A stretch of 64,000 bases of DNA from CAVYUC01 sp963783085. GTDB taxonomy: Bacteria; Bacteroidota; Bacteroidia; Bacteroidales; Prolixibacteraceae. Within the stretch, counting starts at the first letter, position 1; each line of letters starts with the position of its first letter. The stretch spans positions 248,001-312,000 of the forward strand of contig CAWAMJ010000006.1 of NCBI GenBank assembly GCA_963783085.1, in the 5' to 3' direction. A model generated the notes under the pieces. That model saw only the letters and a list, made by a program, of their open reading frames with translations, was not told the origin of the DNA and searched no databases. Shown one piece after another: positions 8,291 to 17,865 of this stretch. Both the position numbers and the translations under genes were made by a program.

Positions 8291-9892
8291 ATGAAACGCC
8301 GCACTTTCTTTAAAACCGCTGTACTGAGTGGTTCGGCTGTAACCATGACCGGAATTACAGCCTGCACAACCGCACCTGAAAAACAAATCGGAACATCTGA
8401 TTTCACCTCGTTTCCATTGAATGAAACTACAATCGGTGAACTTCAAAATCAGATGAAAACCGGGAGCATGACTTCCGAAGAAATTTGCCGGAAATATCTT
8501 GATCGAATTAAACTGATTGATACGCAGTTGAAGGCTGTAATCGAACTGAACCCGAATGCGCTGGAAATTGCACGCAGTTTGGATGAGGAACGAAAAAACG
8601 GGAAGGTATATGGGCCGCTGCATGGAATTCCGGTGATGATAAAAGATAACATCGATACCGGCGATAAAATGCAAACCACCGCAGGTTCGCTGGCGCTGGA
8701 AGGAAATGTGGTTGAACAGGATGCTTTCATCGTAAAAAAACTGCGCGATGCAGGGGCGGTTCTTTTGGGAAAAACAAACCTAAGCGAATGGGCGAATTTT
8801 CGGTCAAACTCCTCGTCGAGTGGGTGGAGCGGCCGTGGCGGTCAGGCGCGAAATCCATACTGCCTCGATAGAAGTCCGTGTGGTTCGAGTTCCGGAACAG
8901 CTGCGGCGGTTGCTGCTAATTTATGTACACTTGGAATCGGCACAGAAACCAACGGTTCAATTGTTTGTCCGTCGGGAGTAAATGGTCTGGTTGGGATTAA
9001 ACCAACACTGGGAATGTGGAGCCGCCGCGGTATTATTCCCATCGCTCACAGCCAGGATACGGCCGGCCCGATAGCCCGCACCGTAAAAGACGCAGCAATT
9101 TTGCTGGGCGCTTTGGCTGAATTCGACCCACAGGATGCCGAAACCAATCTCGGGGAAGGCAGAATTTTTTCAGATTATACACAGTTTCTCGATGAAAGCG
9201 GACTTTCAGGAATGCGAATCGGAATTGCCACACAACTGATTGGCTTTGATGCAAGAGTGGATGATCTGTTTAAAAAAGCTGTGGAAACGATGAAACAGCA
9301 TGGAGCTGAAATGGTGGAGGTGAATTTTGAAAACAACCGAAAATGGGACGATCCATCGTACCAGGTTTTGTTGTATGAATTTAAAGCCGGTTTGAATAAA
9401 TACCTGCAGGAACATCCTTCGGCGCCGGTGAAAAATATGGAGCAAATTATTGAATTCAATAAAAAGAACGCAGACAGCGAAATGCCGTGGTTCGATCAGG
9501 AAATATTTCTGGAAGCGGCAAAAAAAGGCGATTTGAACAGCGACGAATATTTACAGGCGCTGCACGATTCAAAACGTTTTGCCGGAAAAGAAGGCATCGA
9601 TGCGGTAATGAAAGCAAATAATTTAGATGCAATTGTTGCACAAACAAACGGCCCGGCATGGACCATCGATTGGGTAAACGGCGACCATTTCAGCGGTGGA
9701 AGTTCTTCTCCGGCAGCCATTTCGGGATACCCAAATATTACAGTGCCCATGGGATTTATTCATGGTTTGCCCGCAGGAATTTCGTTTTTTGGAACGGCGT
9801 GGAGCGAGCCTGAGTTGCTGAAAATTGCATACGCTTTCGAGCAGGCCACAAAACACAGGAAAGCGCCGGAATTTCTGAAAACATTGAGTTAG
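8291..9892 (+). CDS. secreted amidase-signature family hydrolase (Tat lipoprotein signal)
   Basis: The 533-aa protein opens with KRRTFFKTAVLSGS, a twin-arginine signal, and a lipobox at ITAC25, so it is probably exported folded and lipid-anchored. The amidase-signature core follows with the Ser-cisSer-Lys triad visible as K118 (VMIKDN), S199 in GSSSGTAAAVA and S223 in TETNGSIVCP. The family hydrolyses amide bonds of many small substrates and includes GatA, but the export signal and isolated location argue against GatA. Substrate is unknown; a role in scavenging amides is an inference. Length is typical. Confidence 0.9.
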   Translation: MKRRTFFKTAVLSGSAVTMTGITACTTAPEKQIGTSDFTSFPLNETTIGELQNQMKTGSMTSEEICRKYLDRIKLIDTQLKAVIELNPNALEIARSLDEERKNGKVYGPLHGIPVMIKDNIDTGDKMQTTAGSLALEGNVVEQDAFIVKKLRDAGAVLLGKTNLSEWANFRSNSSSSGWSGRGGQARNPYCLDRSPCGSSSGTAAAVAANLCTLGIGTETNGSIVCPSGVNGLVGIKPTLGMWSRRGIIPIAHSQDTAGPIARTVKDAAILLGALAEFDPQDAETNLGEGRIFSDYTQFLDESGLSGMRIGIATQLIGFDARVDDLFKKAVETMKQHGAEMVEVNFENNRKWDDPSYQVLLYEFKAGLNKYLQEHPSAPVKNMEQIIEFNKKNADSEMPWFDQEIFLEAAKKGDLNSDEYLQALHDSKRFAGKEGIDAVMKANNLDAIVAQTNGPAWTIDWVNGDHFSGGSSSPAAISGYPNITVPMGFIHGLPAGISFFGTAWSEPELLKIAYAFEQATKHRKAPEFLKTLS

Positions 9893-9976
9893 ATGTTAGG
9901 TTCGGGAGTTTGGCTTTCCAAAGTCAAACACATTCCTCTTTTAAACCTTTTAAAATTCAGGCATTTTAATTTTCAG

Positions 9977-10004
9977 CCGTCAAGCGCTTCCAACCGCTGG
10001 ACGG
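9977..10004. terminator. hairpin between convergent amidase and beta-mannosidase genes
   Basis: CCGTCAAGCG (9977-9986) pairs with CGCTGGACGG (9995-10004), with one mismatch. There is no clear T tract, so it is either a weak bidirectional terminator or a member of the GTCAAGCGG palindromic repeat family also seen near 23235. Confidence 0.45.
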
Positions 10005-10008
10005 TCAA

Positions 10009-12591
10009 CTAAAATGCATCGTCGAGTGTTCTTACCGATAACACCTTGTTTAGCTGATTTTCATCTAACCCGGTATCGTAATGCACAACAACGTGCTCTC
10101 CCGGTAACATATCGAAATAATTGTCGGAGAAAAAACCATTGTCATCGTTAGTTTGGAGATACACATTTTTAGCCAGTTTATCAGTTTCCAAGCTGATATC
10201 AAATCCGGCATCAGTTTTGGCCACTGAATATTCCACTTTCGGTTTTGGCACCTGCAACTCTTTAAATGGCCTGAAAAAGAATACATTTTTTGAAATCACT
10301 TGTCTATTTTCAACCAATTCAGCCGAAAACAACAGGTTTCGCGTATTTTTGCCGGCGAGGAATTCGTTCTTGTTTTCATCGAAATAATTCGTGCTTGAAT
10401 TTGCCGGCAGTTCTACCAGCGACGCTTCTTCCCAGATTACTTTTCCATCGAAATCGGTTAATTTCAGCCGAAGTTGTGCGTTTATTTTATCAAGACGATC
10501 GTTTACTATTCCAACTTTAAATTTCATTCCATCAACGTACGGACTAACAAGAACCGGTTCAAAACCTTTTTTAACATAATATTGCAGGGCTTTCCATTTT
10601 TGGTAATAATCAGTGGAACTCCAGGATGCCACCGGCCAAACATCGTTAATTTGCCAATACAAACTTCCCATGCAATAAGGCATTGCGCGCCGGTGCCCTT
10701 CCAGTCCGAACTTAATTCCTTCGGCCTGCAATACGTGGTTCACATATAAAAATGAAGGAAAATCCTTTGGTTGTTTATACTCTTTCAACATGTAATATTC
10801 GATGGTTCCGTTACCGATGGAAGAACGTTGGTGCGATTTCATCACATCCGAATAAATGTCGTAATCTTCCGGAACGGCATATTTTTCCACCGATGACATT
10901 TCAGGAAACGACTGAAAACCATATTCACTCATAAAACGGGCGAGGTGAGTAGCATACGTTTCAAAAGGTTCTTTTCCCCACCAAACGCCCCAGTAATGTT
11001 CGTCGCCGTTCACCAAGTCAGCCGGAATTCCCATTCCCGACGAAGGGCTCGAATCCCAGTAACTTCGTTGCGGGTCGTATTCATTAATAACATCCGGCAG
11101 CGTTTTATGAAAAATATCAACATACGCCTGCCAGATTTTATCGGCATTTTCTTTGTTTCTGGCTTCCTCTTTCTGCCGCCAGCCCCAACCGGTCCATGCG
11201 GCAAGTATTTCGTTGTTTCCGCACCACAAGGCAATGCTCGGGTGATTTCGCAATCGTTTCACATTATCGATGGCTTCCTGTTTTACATTTTCAAGAAAAG
11301 CATCGTCGCCGGGGAACATTGCACAGGCGAACATAAAATCCTGCCAAACCAAAATCCCGTTCTCGTCGCAGAGGTCGTAAAAAACGTCGTTTTCGTAAAT
11401 TCCACCGCCCCAAACCCGGAGCATGTTCATGTTCGATTTTTTAGCGGTTTCTATTACTTTCCGGTAATTTTCGTCGGTCACGCGCGGTAAAAAAGCATCG
11501 TTCGGGATATAATTGGCGCCTTTCATAAATACCGGGTGTCCGTTCAGTTTAAAGTAGAAAGAAGTTCCGTTTTCATCTTTTTCCCGCACCAGTTCCAGCG
11601 TGCGGATTCCAATGCGCGTATCTTTTGAAATGCTTCGTTCATCCGATGTTAATTTGCCTGTAATGTTGTATAAGTGAGCTTCTCCCAAACCATTTGTCCA
11701 CCATAATTTCGGATTTTCGATTTGGAAATCAACAGAATATATTTTAGTACCTTCCTGAAGTTGAACAGTTTTAGAAGTAAGTAAATTCCCGTCATTCAAA
11801 ACCGAGAGAGTTGCACTTTTGCTTCCTTCAGCGTCGATTTCGAAATTTGCTGTAAAAGTTGCTTTTGCATCCGAAACTTCGTGTTGAACAATTTGAAGAT
11901 CGTTAATTTTTGCTTCGTCCCAGGCGTTTAAATACACGGGTCGCCAAATACCGCTGGTAACCAGGCGCGGGCCCCAGTCCCAACCAAAATGATAACCTGC
12001 TTTGCGGGTATAAATACTTACTTTTTTGCTGCCTTCCACTTTCCCGATTTCAGCCAAATCATTATCCGACACCGGGATTTCATAATCCATTGCATCGTAT
12101 TTTTCCAGCCCTTTCTTAATGGGCGAATGAAAGACAATCCTTAGTTGGTTTTCTCCTTCTTTCAGCGCGTTCTTAACGTCTGCTTTCCAATCGCGGAACA
12201 TGTTATCGGCCTCCAGAACTTTTTGGTTGTTAACATAAACATCGGCATACGTATCAAGGCCTTTGAAATCGAGTTCAACCCGTTCGTGGTTCCGGATGTT
12301 TTCGTCAACCGTAAACGTTGTTTTATATTCCCAGTCTTCTTTGTCAATCCATTGAACATTGTGTTCATTCAGGCGGTAAAACGGATCTTCGATAACATCG
12401 TTCGCCATCAAATCGGTATGAACTGTTCCCGGAACTGTTGCCGGCATCCAGTCGTCTTTCCCGGTTTGACGGAACGTCCAGCCGTCTTTTAATTCCTTTT
12501 TTATCATTAGGTCAGGTTCTTTTTCGGTACAACTCCATGTGAAAAGCAACATAAGCGCACTTATCACAAAGAATGATTTTTTTGATGTCAT
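10009..12591 (-). CDS. glycoside hydrolase family 2 beta-mannosidase, lipoprotein
   Basis: The 860-aa protein has a lipoprotein signal (SALMLLFTWSC, Cys at about residue 21). It then shows the GH2 layout: a jelly-roll sugar-binding domain (about 30-210), an immunoglobulin-like domain, and a TIM barrel from about 330. The acid/base Glu is visible in ALWCGNNE and the nucleophile Glu in FMSEYGFQSFPEM. FHFGWDWGPR-type residues (YHFGWDWGPRL) and the WGGGIYEND segment are typical of beta-mannosidases. It should release mannose from the non-reducing ends of manno-oligosaccharides in the periplasm or at the cell surface. It stands alone, without a SusCD pair nearby. Confidence 0.9.
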   Translation of the reverse strand: MTSKKSFFVISALMLLFTWSCTEKEPDLMIKKELKDGWTFRQTGKDDWMPATVPGTVHTDLMANDVIEDPFYRLNEHNVQWIDKEDWEYKTTFTVDENIRNHERVELDFKGLDTYADVYVNNQKVLEADNMFRDWKADVKNALKEGENQLRIVFHSPIKKGLEKYDAMDYEIPVSDNDLAEIGKVEGSKKVSIYTRKAGYHFGWDWGPRLVTSGIWRPVYLNAWDEAKINDLQIVQHEVSDAKATFTANFEIDAEGSKSATLSVLNDGNLLTSKTVQLQEGTKIYSVDFQIENPKLWWTNGLGEAHLYNITGKLTSDERSISKDTRIGIRTLELVREKDENGTSFYFKLNGHPVFMKGANYIPNDAFLPRVTDENYRKVIETAKKSNMNMLRVWGGGIYENDVFYDLCDENGILVWQDFMFACAMFPGDDAFLENVKQEAIDNVKRLRNHPSIALWCGNNEILAAWTGWGWRQKEEARNKENADKIWQAYVDIFHKTLPDVINEYDPQRSYWDSSPSSGMGIPADLVNGDEHYWGVWWGKEPFETYATHLARFMSEYGFQSFPEMSSVEKYAVPEDYDIYSDVMKSHQRSSIGNGTIEYYMLKEYKQPKDFPSFLYVNHVLQAEGIKFGLEGHRRAMPYCMGSLYWQINDVWPVASWSSTDYYQKWKALQYYVKKGFEPVLVSPYVDGMKFKVGIVNDRLDKINAQLRLKLTDFDGKVIWEEASLVELPANSSTNYFDENKNEFLAGKNTRNLLFSAELVENRQVISKNVFFFRPFKELQVPKPKVEYSVAKTDAGFDISLETDKLAKNVYLQTNDDNGFFSDNYFDMLPGEHVVVHYDTGLDENQLNKVLSVRTLDDAF

Positions 12592-12784
12592 AATAAATTT
12601 TCAGTTTTCAGTTTAAGTAAATAACTTTTCCCCGGAGATTTCATTGTGGAAAAACTGATTTTTCGGCCGTAAAAATAGTTAAATGTTACAGCCGTACAAA
12701 AATGTTACAGGCACAGTGGTTTTTCAGCACATGCGCAGCCTGGGGAAGATGACCCGGAAATTTACCACAAGGGAAAAAGAGGCT

Positions 12785-12982
12785 TTATTCTGTTGCACGG
12801 GTTTTTCGCGCTGTGGATATATGAAAAGGAATGTACAGCAAACAAATTCTAAACAAAGCTGTTGCCAGCAAAACAACTCCTAAAAGTCCCCACCAACTGT
12901 TAAAAATTATTCCGACTGTTGCAATTGCCAAACCTAAAATAATCCGGATTAGCCGGTCGACAGGCCCAACATTTTTTTCCAT
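12785..12982 (-). CDS. DUF2892 (YgaP-type) small inner-membrane protein
   Basis: This 65-aa protein reads KNVGPVDRLIRIILGLAIA followed by a second hydrophobic segment (WWGLLGVVLLATALFRICLLY). That is the N-NxGxxDRxxRxxxG two-helix signature of DUF2892, also found at the end of the rhodanese YgaP. The role is unknown; some members are linked to sulfur transfer. It lies 47 bp downstream of the C_GCAxxG_C_C gene on the same strand, so the two may be cotranscribed. Confidence 0.85.
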   Translation of the reverse strand: MEKNVGPVDRLIRIILGLAIATVGIIFNSWWGLLGVVLLATALFRICLLYIPFHISTARKTRATE

Positions 12983-13029
12983 AATTTTTTGTTTTAGTGT
13001 TTATTAATAATTCGAAGCGAACTTTAAAG

Positions 13030-13461
13030 TTATAAAAAATCTTCTTCTAAAATGGTACAGGCGGTTTTGATAAACTTGGGACAAAGGGTTTGGAATACAC
13101 CTTCTTCTTCTGCTGCAAAAGCGCCTTCCGGCGTGGAAATGTCGTGACCTGTTAATTTTTTACATATCAGGCTTCCGTGTTTCTGCTTGAATTTGTCATT
13201 GAATTCCTTGATCTTAAGTTTTGTTTGGGCCTTTTCTTCCGGATCAGGAGTGGTATGTCCGTGTTTTAATCCAATAACCATGTATGAACCGGTAACAGCG
13301 CCGCATGTTTCTGCACAGCCCATTCCGCCGCCAAAACCGCTGGCAATTTTTAGCGCTGTTTTTTCATCAATTCCCAAATCGTTCGCAAACAGGCTGAAAA
13401 CGGTTTGGGCACAATTAAACGCTGAAAAGCGCGAGTTGACGAGATGCAATTTTGTAGTCAT
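13030..13461 (-). CDS. C_GCAxxG_C_C family redox protein
   Basis: The 143-aa protein contains FNCAQTVFSLF at about residues 15-25 and ASGFGGGMGCAETCGAVTGSYMVIG at about 40-65, the Cys pattern that names the family. A later CKKLTGHD and a C-terminal CPKFIKTACTILEE supply further cysteines. The family probably carries a redox-active disulfide or metal centre; no substrate is established. It begins the pair with the DUF2892 gene. It follows pgk on the same strand but is separated from it by a terminator. Confidence 0.88.
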   Translation of the reverse strand: MTTKLHLVNSRFSAFNCAQTVFSLFANDLGIDEKTALKIASGFGGGMGCAETCGAVTGSYMVIGLKHGHTTPDPEEKAQTKLKIKEFNDKFKQKHGSLICKKLTGHDISTPEGAFAAEEEGVFQTLCPKFIKTACTILEEDFL

Positions 13462-13493
13462 TTTTTCTTTAAAGGTAATCGGTTTTTCAAAAA

Positions 13494-13530
13494 TAAAAAA
13501 GCCCGGAAATACTGTGATTCCAGACTTTTG
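13494..13530 (-). terminator. rho-independent terminator downstream of pgk
   Basis: Read on the minus strand, AAGTCTGGAA (13527-13518) pairs with TTCCGGGCTT (13508-13499) using G-U pairs, giving a 10-bp stem followed by a T run. It lies about 60 bp after the pgk stop and before the C_GCAxxG_C_C gene. Confidence 0.7.
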
Positions 13531-13586
13531 TAATTATTATTTTTTGATTTTCTGTTTCTACCCTCCGGGAAATTAAAAAGGGCCTT

Positions 13587-14780
13587 TTATTCCCCTCTCA
13601 CTGCAGCAACTCCGGGCAACGTCCTTCCTTCGAGGTACTCGAGCAGTGCGCCGCCGGCCGTTGAAATGTACGACATACCATCGGCGAGGTTGAATTTATT
13701 TACACAAGCCACCGAATCACCGCCGCCAACCAGGGAAAAAGCGCCGTTTTCTGTTGCTTCAACAATGGCGTTTCCAACTTCTTTTGATCCTTCGGCAAAT
13801 TTGTCCATTTCAAATACACCCACCGGGCCGTTCCATAAAATGGTAGAAGAATCTTTTATCACTTCCTTGAATTTCTTAATGCTTTCCGGACCGGCATCCA
13901 AACCTTGCCAGCCATCCGGGATTTCATCGGCGGGAGTTATTTTCGTGTTGGCATCTTCGCTAAATGAATCAGCGGCAACAACATCAGTGGCCATAATCAG
14001 GTTGACACCTTTTTCTTTGGCCAGTTTTTCAATGTTTCTGGCGGTATCCAGAAAATCAATTTCACAAATGGAATCCCCAACATTTCCACCTTTTGCCTTT
14101 ACAAAGGTGTAGGTCATTCCACCGCCTAAAATCAGATTGTCGACCTGGCCGAGCAGGTTTTCGATGATGGTAATCTTTGTTGAAACTTTTGCACCGCCCA
14201 TTATAGCAGTTAACGGACGTTTTGGTTTTTTCACCACTTTGTCGAGGCTTTCCACTTCGCTTTCAATCAGGTAACCAAACATTTTATCGTTCGGAAAGAA
14301 TTTTGCAATAACTGCTGTTGAAGCGTGTGCGCGATGTGCGGTCCCAAAAGCGTCGTTAATCCAGCAATCACCATTTTCAGCCAGTTTTCCGGCAAATTCT
14401 TCATCGCCTTGTTCTTCACCTTTATGAAAACGCAGGTTTTCAAGCAGCAAAGCTTCGCCCGGTTTTAAGTTGCGGCACATTTCTTTCACTTCGTCGCCGA
14501 TACAATCCGGTGCCAGTTTTACTTCTTTGCCAAGCAGTTCGCTCAAATGGCCAACCAGGTGCTTCATCGAAAATTTGTCTTCCGGGCCTGATTTCGGCCT
14601 TCCAAAATGCGACATGATAATGGGTGAACCGCCGCTTTCGATTACTTTTTTTATCGTTGGAAGTGCAGCCTTCATTCGCGTATCGTCGGTAATTTCGAAT
14701 TTTTCATTCAATGGCACGTTGAAATCCACGCGGATCAGCGTCTTTTTACCGGAAAAATCATAGTTGTGAATTGTTTGCAT
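13587..14780 (-). CDS. pgk: phosphoglycerate kinase
   Basis: The 397-aa protein has the PGK signature RVDFNVPLN (about residues 17-25), HFGRPK, the LLENLRFHKGEE loop and the C-terminal GGGDSVACVNKF with the ATP-binding glycines. It transfers phosphate from 1,3-bisphosphoglycerate to ADP in glycolysis, in the cytoplasm. Length and all hallmark motifs are normal. A -7 box (TATCTTTG on the minus strand at 14816-14823) lies 36 bp upstream of the ATG. Confidence 0.97.
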   Translation of the reverse strand: MQTIHNYDFSGKKTLIRVDFNVPLNEKFEITDDTRMKAALPTIKKVIESGGSPIIMSHFGRPKSGPEDKFSMKHLVGHLSELLGKEVKLAPDCIGDEVKEMCRNLKPGEALLLENLRFHKGEEQGDEEFAGKLAENGDCWINDAFGTAHRAHASTAVIAKFFPNDKMFGYLIESEVESLDKVVKKPKRPLTAIMGGAKVSTKITIIENLLGQVDNLILGGGMTYTFVKAKGGNVGDSICEIDFLDTARNIEKLAKEKGVNLIMATDVVAADSFSEDANTKITPADEIPDGWQGLDAGPESIKKFKEVIKDSSTILWNGPVGVFEMDKFAEGSKEVGNAIVEATENGAFSLVGGGDSVACVNKFNLADGMSYISTAGGALLEYLEGRTLPGVAAVRGE

Positions 14781-14815
14781 ATTATTCTATTTTTTTGGAT
14801 TCGTTAAAAGCATAC

Positions 14816-14823
14816 CAAAGATA
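14816..14823 (-). promoter_or_regulatory. candidate -7 box for pgk
   Basis: The minus strand reads TATCTTTG, an exact TAnnTTTG match, upstream of the pgk ATG at 14780. A TTG lies upstream but at a spacing longer than usual, so only the -7 part is convincing. Confidence 0.5.
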
Positions 14824-14922
14824 AAAATAAATTTCCGCTTGGTTTGGCAACATTTTCAGGGGTAATTGAATTTAATGTTGAGGTAATACCGGATAAAAAA
14901 CCAAAACTATTAATTTTGGGAC

Positions 14923-16048
14923 ATGTTTTTCAGAGATGTAATTGGTCAGGAAGAAATTAAAAAGCGGTTAATCCGTTCGGTAGACGAACAGCGGGTTAGC
15001 CACGCGCAGTTATTTACCGGACACGAGGGAACCGGAAAACTGGCGCTTGCGCTTGCGCTTGCACAATATGTTTCGTGCCGGAACAAACAGGAAAATGATT
15101 CGTGTGGCGAATGCCCGTCGTGCCGGAAATATCAGAAAATGGCACATCCCGATTTGCATTTTGTATTCCCGGTTTTCCCCACAAAATCAATAACGAAACC
15201 TACCAGCGACGATTTTATTGAAAGAGTGGCGGGAAATGGTTTTGCTGAATCCATATTTTACTTTGAGCCAGTGGCTGAAATTCATCGAAAATGAAAATGC
15301 ACAAGGGCTGATTTACGAACGCGAGAGCGATTCCATAATGCGGAAGCTCAACCTGAAATCGTTTGAATCGGAATACAAGGTGATGATTATCTGGCTGCCG
15401 GAAAAAATGCACGCTGCCTGTTCAAATAAATTGTTGAAGTTAATAGAAGAGCCGCCAAATAAAACGCTGTTTTTGATGATAACCGAAAACGAGGAATCGG
15501 TAATCAGCACCATTCGGTCGCGGGCGCAACTTGTAAAAGTACCTTTTATTGACGATGGTTCCATGCAGAAAGCGCTGGAAAACCTTGGAAATATCGATCC
15601 GCAGGTAATTCCCAACATCGTGCACCTGTCGAACGGCAATTACATCAAAGCGCTTGAATTTCTCAGGCCTGGGGAGGATACGCAGTTTTTCTTTGCGAAA
15701 TTCCAGGAAATGATGCGTTTCGCCTTTCAGCGCCAAGTGGTTGAATTGATTCAATGGGCTGAGGAAATGTCACGGATTGGGCGCGATAAACAAAAAATGT
15801 TTTTTAATTATTCCCTGCGGCTGATTCGTGAATTTTTTATGATGAACCTGAAAAACGACCGGTTGGTTTACCTCAATGACGAAGAAAAAGAATGGGGCGA
15901 AAAATTTTCTCCGTACATCAATGAACGAAATATTATTCCGTTTTTTGAGGAGTTTGAACAGGGAATCCGGCATATTTCAATGAACGGCAATCCGCGGATC
16001 ATCTTTCTCGATACGGCATTACGAATGGTGCGGCTCATTAAGCGGTAA
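14923..16048 (+). CDS. holB: DNA polymerase III delta' subunit, interrupted by an apparent +1 frameshift
   Basis: The two overlapping frames together make one clamp-loader subunit of about 375 aa. The first (14923-15294) has FRDVIGQEEIKKRL, the P-loop-like GHEGTGKLALALALA and the zinc-finger cysteines CGECPSC; the second continues as KEWREMVLLNPYFTLSQWLKF and includes LLKLIEEPP. Continuity is restored by removing one base near the AAA at 15221-15223: DDFI-E(K)-EWREM. Delta' is part of the clamp loader and is normally essential, so a sequencing error, a very recent mutation or a recoding event must be considered. The gene leads a plus-strand run with ricT and gldH. Confidence 0.85.
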
Positions 16049-16228
16049 CAAAACTTTCCGGTTCTTGCCAATCCCTCCGGATGGCCTCTGGGTTAGCATA
16101 TCCGTTTAGAATCAGTTTAAAAAGTTAAAGGTCAGGTGAAAGGTTGACATTAATAATTATTTTTGTGTAACAGAACAGGAATGATTGACAGTTTTTTAAG
16201 CTTCAATGGTTCAGTGAAAATTTGCATA

Positions 16229-17356
16229 ATGGAAAATATTGATGCAATAGACAGGGGAATTTGCAAATCGGGATATGGCTGTTGCGCCAAACTTCACGCC
16301 ACAGACTGGATGAAAGACATCAACAGCATTGGAAACGTCGACAACATTATTGAAGTGCGTTTTAAAAACACGCGTAAAGATTATTACCGAAACGTAAATA
16401 ACCTGAAATTGCAGGTAGGTGATTTGGTAGCTGTGGAAGCCAACCCCGGGCACGATATCGGAATTGTTTCTTTTATGGGCGAACTCGTCGCTGAACAGAT
16501 GAAGAAGCACAAAGTCACTCTCGTGAACGGCGATTTCAGAAAAGTATACCGCAAAGCTAAAGCGGTGGATATCGACAAATGGAAGGAAGCCATTTCGCTG
16601 GAATACGATACGATGATTAAATCCAGGGAAATTGCCGCGGATTTGCATCTCGAGATGAAAATAGGAGATGTGGAATATCAGGGCGACGGCACCAAGGCTA
16701 TTTTTTACTATATCGCCGACGAACGCGTCGATTTCAGGCAACTGATTCGGGTGCTGGCTGACGAATTTCGAATCCGGATTGAAATGAAACAGATAGGCGC
16801 GAGGCAGGAAGCGGGACGAATTGGCGGAATTGGCCCGTGTGGCCGCGAACTATGCTGTGCAACCTGGATCAGCAATTTTGTTTCGGTAACGACCAATGCA
16901 GCCCGGTACCAGGAAATTTCGCTAAACCCGCAAAAACTGGCCGGACAGTGCGGAAAACTGAAATGCTGCCTCAACTTTGAAGTGGACACTTATATTGATG
17001 CACAGAAAAATTTCCCGCCAACTGATGTGAAGCTTGAAACAGAAGCAGGTTCCTACGAATTTCTAAAGGCTGATGTTTTCAAAGGAATCTTCTGGTATGC
17101 ACCGAGAACGAACGGACCATCGGGTCAGGTGGCCATTCCGGTAAAAGTTGTTAAACAAATCCAGCAGTTAAACCGGCAGGGGAAAAAACCTGAAAAACTG
17201 ATTCACGAAAGTTTTGTTAATGGTAAGAAAGAAGAAGAAAGTTTTCTGAATATGGTAGGACAGGAAGATCTGGACCGTTTCAACCGGCCCAAGAAAAAAA
17301 TCAGAACCAAAAAGCGAAATAAAAAACGAAATTTCAGAGGTCCCCGGAAACAATGA
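16229..17356 (+). CDS. ricT: PSP1-domain protein RicT/YaaT-like
   Basis: From the preferred ATG at 16229 (start MENIDAIDRG) the product is 375 aa; an ATG at 16181 and a TTG at 16163 are also in frame. The PSP1 core carries two Cys clusters, CGRELCCATW and CGKLKCCLNF, plus an N-terminal CKSGYGCCAK. In Bacillus the homologue RicT works with RicA and RicF and binds Fe-S clusters to influence RNA processing; those partners are not seen here. The C terminus is very basic (KKKIRTKKRNKKRN), which suggests nucleic-acid contact. Its stop overlaps the gldH start by 4 bp. Confidence 0.88.
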   Translation: MENIDAIDRGICKSGYGCCAKLHATDWMKDINSIGNVDNIIEVRFKNTRKDYYRNVNNLKLQVGDLVAVEANPGHDIGIVSFMGELVAEQMKKHKVTLVNGDFRKVYRKAKAVDIDKWKEAISLEYDTMIKSREIAADLHLEMKIGDVEYQGDGTKAIFYYIADERVDFRQLIRVLADEFRIRIEMKQIGARQEAGRIGGIGPCGRELCCATWISNFVSVTTNAARYQEISLNPQKLAGQCGKLKCCLNFEVDTYIDAQKNFPPTDVKLETEAGSYEFLKADVFKGIFWYAPRTNGPSGQVAIPVKVVKQIQQLNRQGKKPEKLIHESFVNGKKEEESFLNMVGQEDLDRFNRPKKKIRTKKRNKKRNFRGPRKQ

Positions 17357-17829
17357 TTTTAAAAAACATTCATATTTTTTGGCTCGTGGCGCTGGCAGCA
17401 CTCATTAGTTCCTGCGACAGCAAAGTGGTTTTTGAAAAGTACAAACCAATCCCGGGGCAAAAATGGAACAAGGATTCCCTGGTGGTTATTGATGTGCCTG
17501 TTAATGACACGCTGCAAAATCATAATATTTTAATCGATATCAGAAATAACGTGACTTATAATTACAGCAATTTGTGGTTGTTTATCGAAATTGTGCAGCC
17601 GGATGGAGAAGCTATGAAAGATACATTCGAATTAACACTGGCAAATCCGTCGGGCAAATGGCTCGGTGAAGGTTTCGGAAGCATAAAAACCCGTCAGGTA
17701 ATTTTCCTCCGCAACGTCTATTTTCCGGTTTCGGGTGAATATAAATTTAAATTTCAACAGGGAATGCGCGAGAAAACATTGGAAGGAATTCATGATGTTG
17801 GATTGCGAATTGAAAAAGCGGGATCATAA
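17353..17829 (+). CDS. gldH: gliding motility lipoprotein GldH
   Basis: The 158-aa lipoprotein has a signal ending at AALISSC (Cys near residue 21). The mature sequence shows the GldH features: VVFEKYKPIPGQKWNKDS, NVTYNYSNLWLFIEI and NPSGKWLGEGFGSIK, with an immunoglobulin-like beta fold expected. GldH is needed for gliding and surface-protein export in Flavobacterium, probably through a structural role in the envelope. The ATG overlaps the ricT stop (ATGA), so the two are translationally coupled. Confidence 0.88.
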   Translation: MILKNIHIFWLVALAALISSCDSKVVFEKYKPIPGQKWNKDSLVVIDVPVNDTLQNHNILIDIRNNVTYNYSNLWLFIEIVQPDGEAMKDTFELTLANPSGKWLGEGFGSIKTRQVIFLRNVYFPVSGEYKFKFQQGMREKTLEGIHDVGLRIEKAGS

Positions 17830-17865
17830 ATCCATTGTAAAACTGTAATTTTTCGGGAAAGAAAA

